Below, piece by piece: positions 61,642-64,000 of a DNA stretch of 64,000 bases. Under the pieces are notes generated by a model. It had not been told where the DNA came from and searched no databases. It saw only the letters and a list, made by a program, of their open reading frames with translations. The first letter of the stretch is position 1. Each line of letters starts with the position of its first letter. The translations under genes were made by a program, and so were the position numbers. The stretch is from Acidovorax sp. SUPP3334 (GTDB lineage Bacteria > Pseudomonadota > Gammaproteobacteria > Burkholderiales > Burkholderiaceae_C), in the NCBI RefSeq assembly GCF_030159055.1, contig NZ_BQXQ01000012.1, positions 1 to 64,000 of the forward strand. The letters run 5' to 3'.

Positions 61642-62021
61642 AGGGGCAGCCCTCGCACATTGACGTAGCCCAGCAGCATCGCCAGGCCAATCGTCAGGGC
61701 CAGTACGGCGGCCAGCACCGCGGCATAGCAGCCCCAGGAGCGACTGGCGGCCGGCTCGAAGGCTTCGACTACGCCCGGCGCAAACACTAGCCCATCGCTG
61801 GGCAGGGAATGGGTGTTGTGCTGCACCGATTCGGTATTGCGAACCGATGGCGCAGCCTGCTGGCGCGCCTTCCAGCTGCTGTACGTCTCTACGCAGATGC
61901 GTTGCGCTGCCGGGCACTGGCGGGCCATCTGCTGGGCGGCGATCACGGCGTCATCGAAGACGCCGAGGTGGCGATCTTGCGCACCACCTGTGTGGGTGAT
62001 GGTGGTCAGATAGGCAGGCAT
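61638..62021 (-). CDS. Early phage protein with C-terminal membrane helix
   Basis: The 127-residue protein has a soluble N-terminal domain (MPAYLTTITHTGGAQDRHLG, VIAAQQMARQCPAAQRICVE) and a single C-terminal transmembrane helix (AAVLAAVLALTIGLAMLLG). The start at 62021 follows the transposase B stop by 2 nt. The function is unknown. Confidence 0.62.
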   Translation of the reverse strand: MPAYLTTITHTGGAQDRHLGVFDDAVIAAQQMARQCPAAQRICVETYSSWKARQQAAPSVRNTESVQHNTHSLPSDGLVFAPGVVEAFEPAASRSWGCYAAVLAAVLALTIGLAMLLGYVNVRGLPL

Positions 62022-62023
62022 GG

Positions 62024-63250
62024 TCAGCACCCCGCGATCACCTGGGCGTCCACCTTGGGCCAGCCCGTCATGGCCGCCGCGTTGAGGGCGCGGCACATGA
62101 GGTTGTTGACCACCAGGGGGAAGCACATGCTCACGGCATCGCTCGCACGGCCGCCGCGCGGCATGCTGATGAGGCGCGCGCGCATCGCGTCCAGCGCATC
62201 AGGCTCCACCATGTCGGACAGCCTGGCGCCCGCGCGTTCGAACTTGTGCGCGAGGTAGCCCTCCAGGTCGTTGTCCAGCGGCTCCATCACGATCTGCTCG
62301 CAGCGCTGGACGATCTCGCGCACCTCGGGGTTCTGCTCGGACAGCAGGACGCGCAGTTCGGGCTGGCCCACCAGGCACACACCGAGCAGCCGGCGCAGGC
62401 CGTCCTTGAGCTCCATGAAATTCTTCAGGTGCTTGAGCGTGGGCAGCGGCATGCGATGCGCTTCCTCGATCATCAGCAGATGCGAGTAACCGGCCGCGCG
62501 ACTGGACTTGAGGAGATCGTGGACCTGCCGGTAGCGGGCGTCCGGGCTGCTCTTGAGCGCGACGTTCGGCGCCAGGGTGCGGGCGATGCTCTCGGCGATC
62601 TGGCCGGCCTTCATGGGCTTGCCGCGCGTGTCGTTGGGTTCCATGGCCAGCACGTAGGGCTTGATCACGATGATCGGGCGGCGCTCCTCGCGGATGCGCT
62701 CTTCCAGGTCTTCGCGCAAGGTGCTCTTGCCGCTACCGCTCTCGCCCACGACGGCGATGAAACCATGGTTGACGGCCGCGTCCAGCAGCGCGGCGCGCAC
62801 GTAACGCCCATGCTGGCTGGCGAACACGTCTTCGCGGCTCTGGACGTCGTCCACAAAGGGGCTGCGCAGCAGCTTGAAGTGCTTGCGGGCGGCGGGGGTG
62901 AGGGTTTCGTTTCGCAGTAGCATCGGTGCTTCCTCCAGGGGTTCGGTTGGTTCTGGGTTCACGGGGGCGGCCTCGGCGTGTTGCAAGCACTCCGGGGCCA
63001 ACTTCTTTTGGGGCAGGACGATCTCGCGCAGATGCGCCATGGACGCACCGCGGGACTTGAGGTAATCCACCACGCGCTGGCGAACTTCGCCGGCCCGGCG
63101 CGCGGGCAGCAGCCCATGGGCCACCAATCGGCTGGCGGCGCTGCGCGACAGGTTGGCGGCGCGCGCGAGGTCGCGGCTTTGGATGCCCAGCTCGGCCAGA
63201 ACCGGCTGCAGGGGCGGCATCACGGGGACGGACAGGGATGCGGGGATCAC
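62024..63250 (-). CDS. Transposase subunit B (MuB-like AAA ATPase)
   Basis: The 408-residue protein has an N-terminal helix-turn-helix (ELGIQSRDLARAANLSRSAA) and an AAA ATPase domain with Walker A GESGSGKST and Walker B LLMIEEAHRM, plus a C-terminal lid region (GRASDAVSMCF). Like MuB, it should deliver target DNA and activate transposase A. The GTG start (63250) overlaps the transposase A stop (GTGA). The length exceeds the Mu protein by nearly 100 residues because of the linker after the HTH. Confidence 0.9.
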   Translation of the reverse strand: MIPASLSVPVMPPLQPVLAELGIQSRDLARAANLSRSAASRLVAHGLLPARRAGEVRQRVVDYLKSRGASMAHLREIVLPQKKLAPECLQHAEAAPVNPEPTEPLEEAPMLLRNETLTPAARKHFKLLRSPFVDDVQSREDVFASQHGRYVRAALLDAAVNHGFIAVVGESGSGKSTLREDLEERIREERRPIIVIKPYVLAMEPNDTRGKPMKAGQIAESIARTLAPNVALKSSPDARYRQVHDLLKSSRAAGYSHLLMIEEAHRMPLPTLKHLKNFMELKDGLRRLLGVCLVGQPELRVLLSEQNPEVREIVQRCEQIVMEPLDNDLEGYLAHKFERAGARLSDMVEPDALDAMRARLISMPRGGRASDAVSMCFPLVVNNLMCRALNAAAMTGWPKVDAQVIAGC

Positions 63251-64000
63251 TGAGCACCTCCCACCACGCGCAGACCAGCGCGCACCGTGAGCCGCGCCAC
63301 CAAGGCGTCGAGCTCGGTTTCCGGCACGCCTTCGGGGTGCAGGCTCTTGAGCGTGCCGACGAGCTCGGGCGACATGGCCACGCCCTTGGCCACCAGTGCC
63401 TTGGCGGCTTCGAAATGGGTGAGCAGTTCGGGCTCGGCCTGGGCCATGCGGGTGTTGGTGGTGAGCTCGGTGCCACGGCGGGGTAGGAAGTTGGGCAGGG
63501 TTGCGTCCACGATGTGCTTCTCCGGATCGACACGGCCGCCGAGCGGTAGTGCCTTGGCTTTTCTTTTGGCTGCTGCCTCCTCAAGCGTGGTCGCGCCCAT
63601 GGCCAGCAGCTCGATTTCTTTGCGGTGCGCGTCGGCCTGCGTATCGGCATGGCGGCGGTAGTCCTCGCCGATGACGTTGCTGTGACCGCCCAGGCTGAAT
63701 CCGTCTTCCCCTTTGGCCACCAGCGGCGCGGGGTGCAGAACTTCCTTGCCTTCGGCATCGGCATCCACCACCAGGACCGCGTTGGCCTGGTAAGGGCTGA
63801 AGGTGACCATGAGCTTTTCGCCGACCATGACGCGGGGCACGGCACTCACGTCGTACTCGGCGCCCTTGAATTCCACGCGCAGGAAGTCAGAGACCTTGCG
63901 GGATACCGGCGTGTGCGTGAGCAGTTCGCGGCACAGCTGGGGCGAGGGGGCGATGCGCAGTTGCTCGGGCTGGATGGTCATCCACTGTTGCGCACGGGCT
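63247..64000 (-). CDS. Transposase subunit A (MuA-like), C-terminal part
   Basis: The frame is open to the right edge, so the N-terminal DNA-binding and DDE catalytic domains lie outside the window. What is visible is the Mu-transposase C-terminal beta-barrel (VSRKVSDFLRVEFKGAEYDV, MVTFSPYQANAVLVVDADAE) and a helical tail ending LVARLTVRAGLRVVGGAQ. An internal Met at 63981 is not the start. It is followed by the coupled transposase B gene. Confidence 0.85.
   Translation of the reverse strand, partial: ARAQQWMTIQPEQLRIAPSPQLCRELLTHTPVSRKVSDFLRVEFKGAEYDVSAVPRVMVGEKLMVTFSPYQANAVLVVDADAEGKEVLHPAPLVAKGEDGFSLGGHSNVIGEDYRRHADTQADAHRKEIELLAMGATTLEEAAAKRKAKALPLGGRVDPEKHIVDATLPNFLPRRGTELTTNTRMAQAEPELLTHFEAAKALVAKGVAMSPELVGTLKSLHPEGVPETELDALVARLTVRAGLRVVGGAQ

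Larger units (their letters stand above)
38007..64000 (-). mobile_element. Mu-like transposable prophage (B3/D3112 type), partial and probably defective
   Basis: A continuous minus-strand block reads, in transcription order, from transposase A and B through Gam, GemA/gp16 and Mor to protease, capsid, tail tube, tape measure and tail-tip genes. The long tail genes without a sheath indicate a siphovirus tail like that of B3/D3112. The early end (repressor, left end) lies beyond 64000. The distal boundary is approximate. Packaging and lysis genes are missing and one head-tail joining gene is frameshifted. Confidence 0.88.

Overview
The window comes from a high-G+C betaproteobacterium, most likely a member of the Comamonadaceae (Acidovorax or a close relative). 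This is inferred from the gene set (DUF1840, a bacterial acyl-CoA-binding protein, aerobic CoA-dependent 2-aminobenzoate degradation) and from short dispersed repeats built around TTGCTAT/ATAGC and CCCTAG motifs. No database search was possible. All product names rest on family motifs read from the translations.

Layout. Positions 1-300 hold an IS630-type element end inserted at a CTAG site inside an IS481 transposase remnant. 531-2640 holds a YqhD-type aldehyde reductase and a DJ-1/PfpI protein, closed by a strong terminator. 2640-4741 is an AT-richer two-gene insert: a PhzS-like flavin monooxygenase and a chorismate lyase-like protein. 4872-11551 is a LysR regulator facing a five-gene plus-strand run (pirin, isochorismatase-like hydrolase, YtcJ-type amidohydrolase, DoxX-like protein, MFS exporter), with a perfect palindrome between them. 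11721-12656 holds two small heat-shock proteins. 13109-14865 is an overlapping ATPase + DUF4276 pair that looks like an anti-phage module. 15102-22168 holds a molybdopterin oxidoreductase, a periplasmic binding protein and three peptidase/deacylase genes. 22322-27989 holds a chemotaxis receptor, an acyl-CoA-binding protein, a PHA-system protein, a predicted aminopeptidase, 3-methyladenine glycosylase and small unknowns. 28098-35313 is a tightly overlapping minus-strand operon for aerobic 2-aminobenzoyl-CoA metabolism (monooxygenase/reductase, MarR regulator, enoyl-CoA hydratase, acyl-CoA dehydrogenase, ligase, RidA). It is driven by a near-consensus promoter that predicts an almost leaderless mRNA. 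35567-37996 is a boundary zone with DUF1840, a P5-like protein, and a duplicated LprI-type lysozyme-inhibitor gene inside a broken lysozyme/transglycosylase gene.

From about 38 kb to the right edge, all on the minus strand, lies a Mu-like transposable prophage of the B3/D3112 type with a siphovirus tail. Transcription runs right to left: transposase A (cut by the window edge), transposase B ATPase, early genes with Gam, an HNH nuclease, a shortened RdgC, GemA/gp16, Mor, then protease, capsid and tail genes. No lysis, terminase, portal or minor head gene lies between Mor and the protease, where relatives carry them. The gp36-type gene is frameshifted and no tail-assembly chaperones are present. 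The prophage is therefore probably defective or helper-dependent, although its early region and large tail genes remain open.

The most interesting items are the trimmed prophage, the ATPase/DUF4276 pair, the duplicated inhibitor locus, the dispersed repeat that supplies the C-terminus of the 2-aminobenzoyl-CoA enzyme, the 27-bp coding minisatellite in the acyl-CoA dehydrogenase, and the 42-residue repeats in the tape measure protein.
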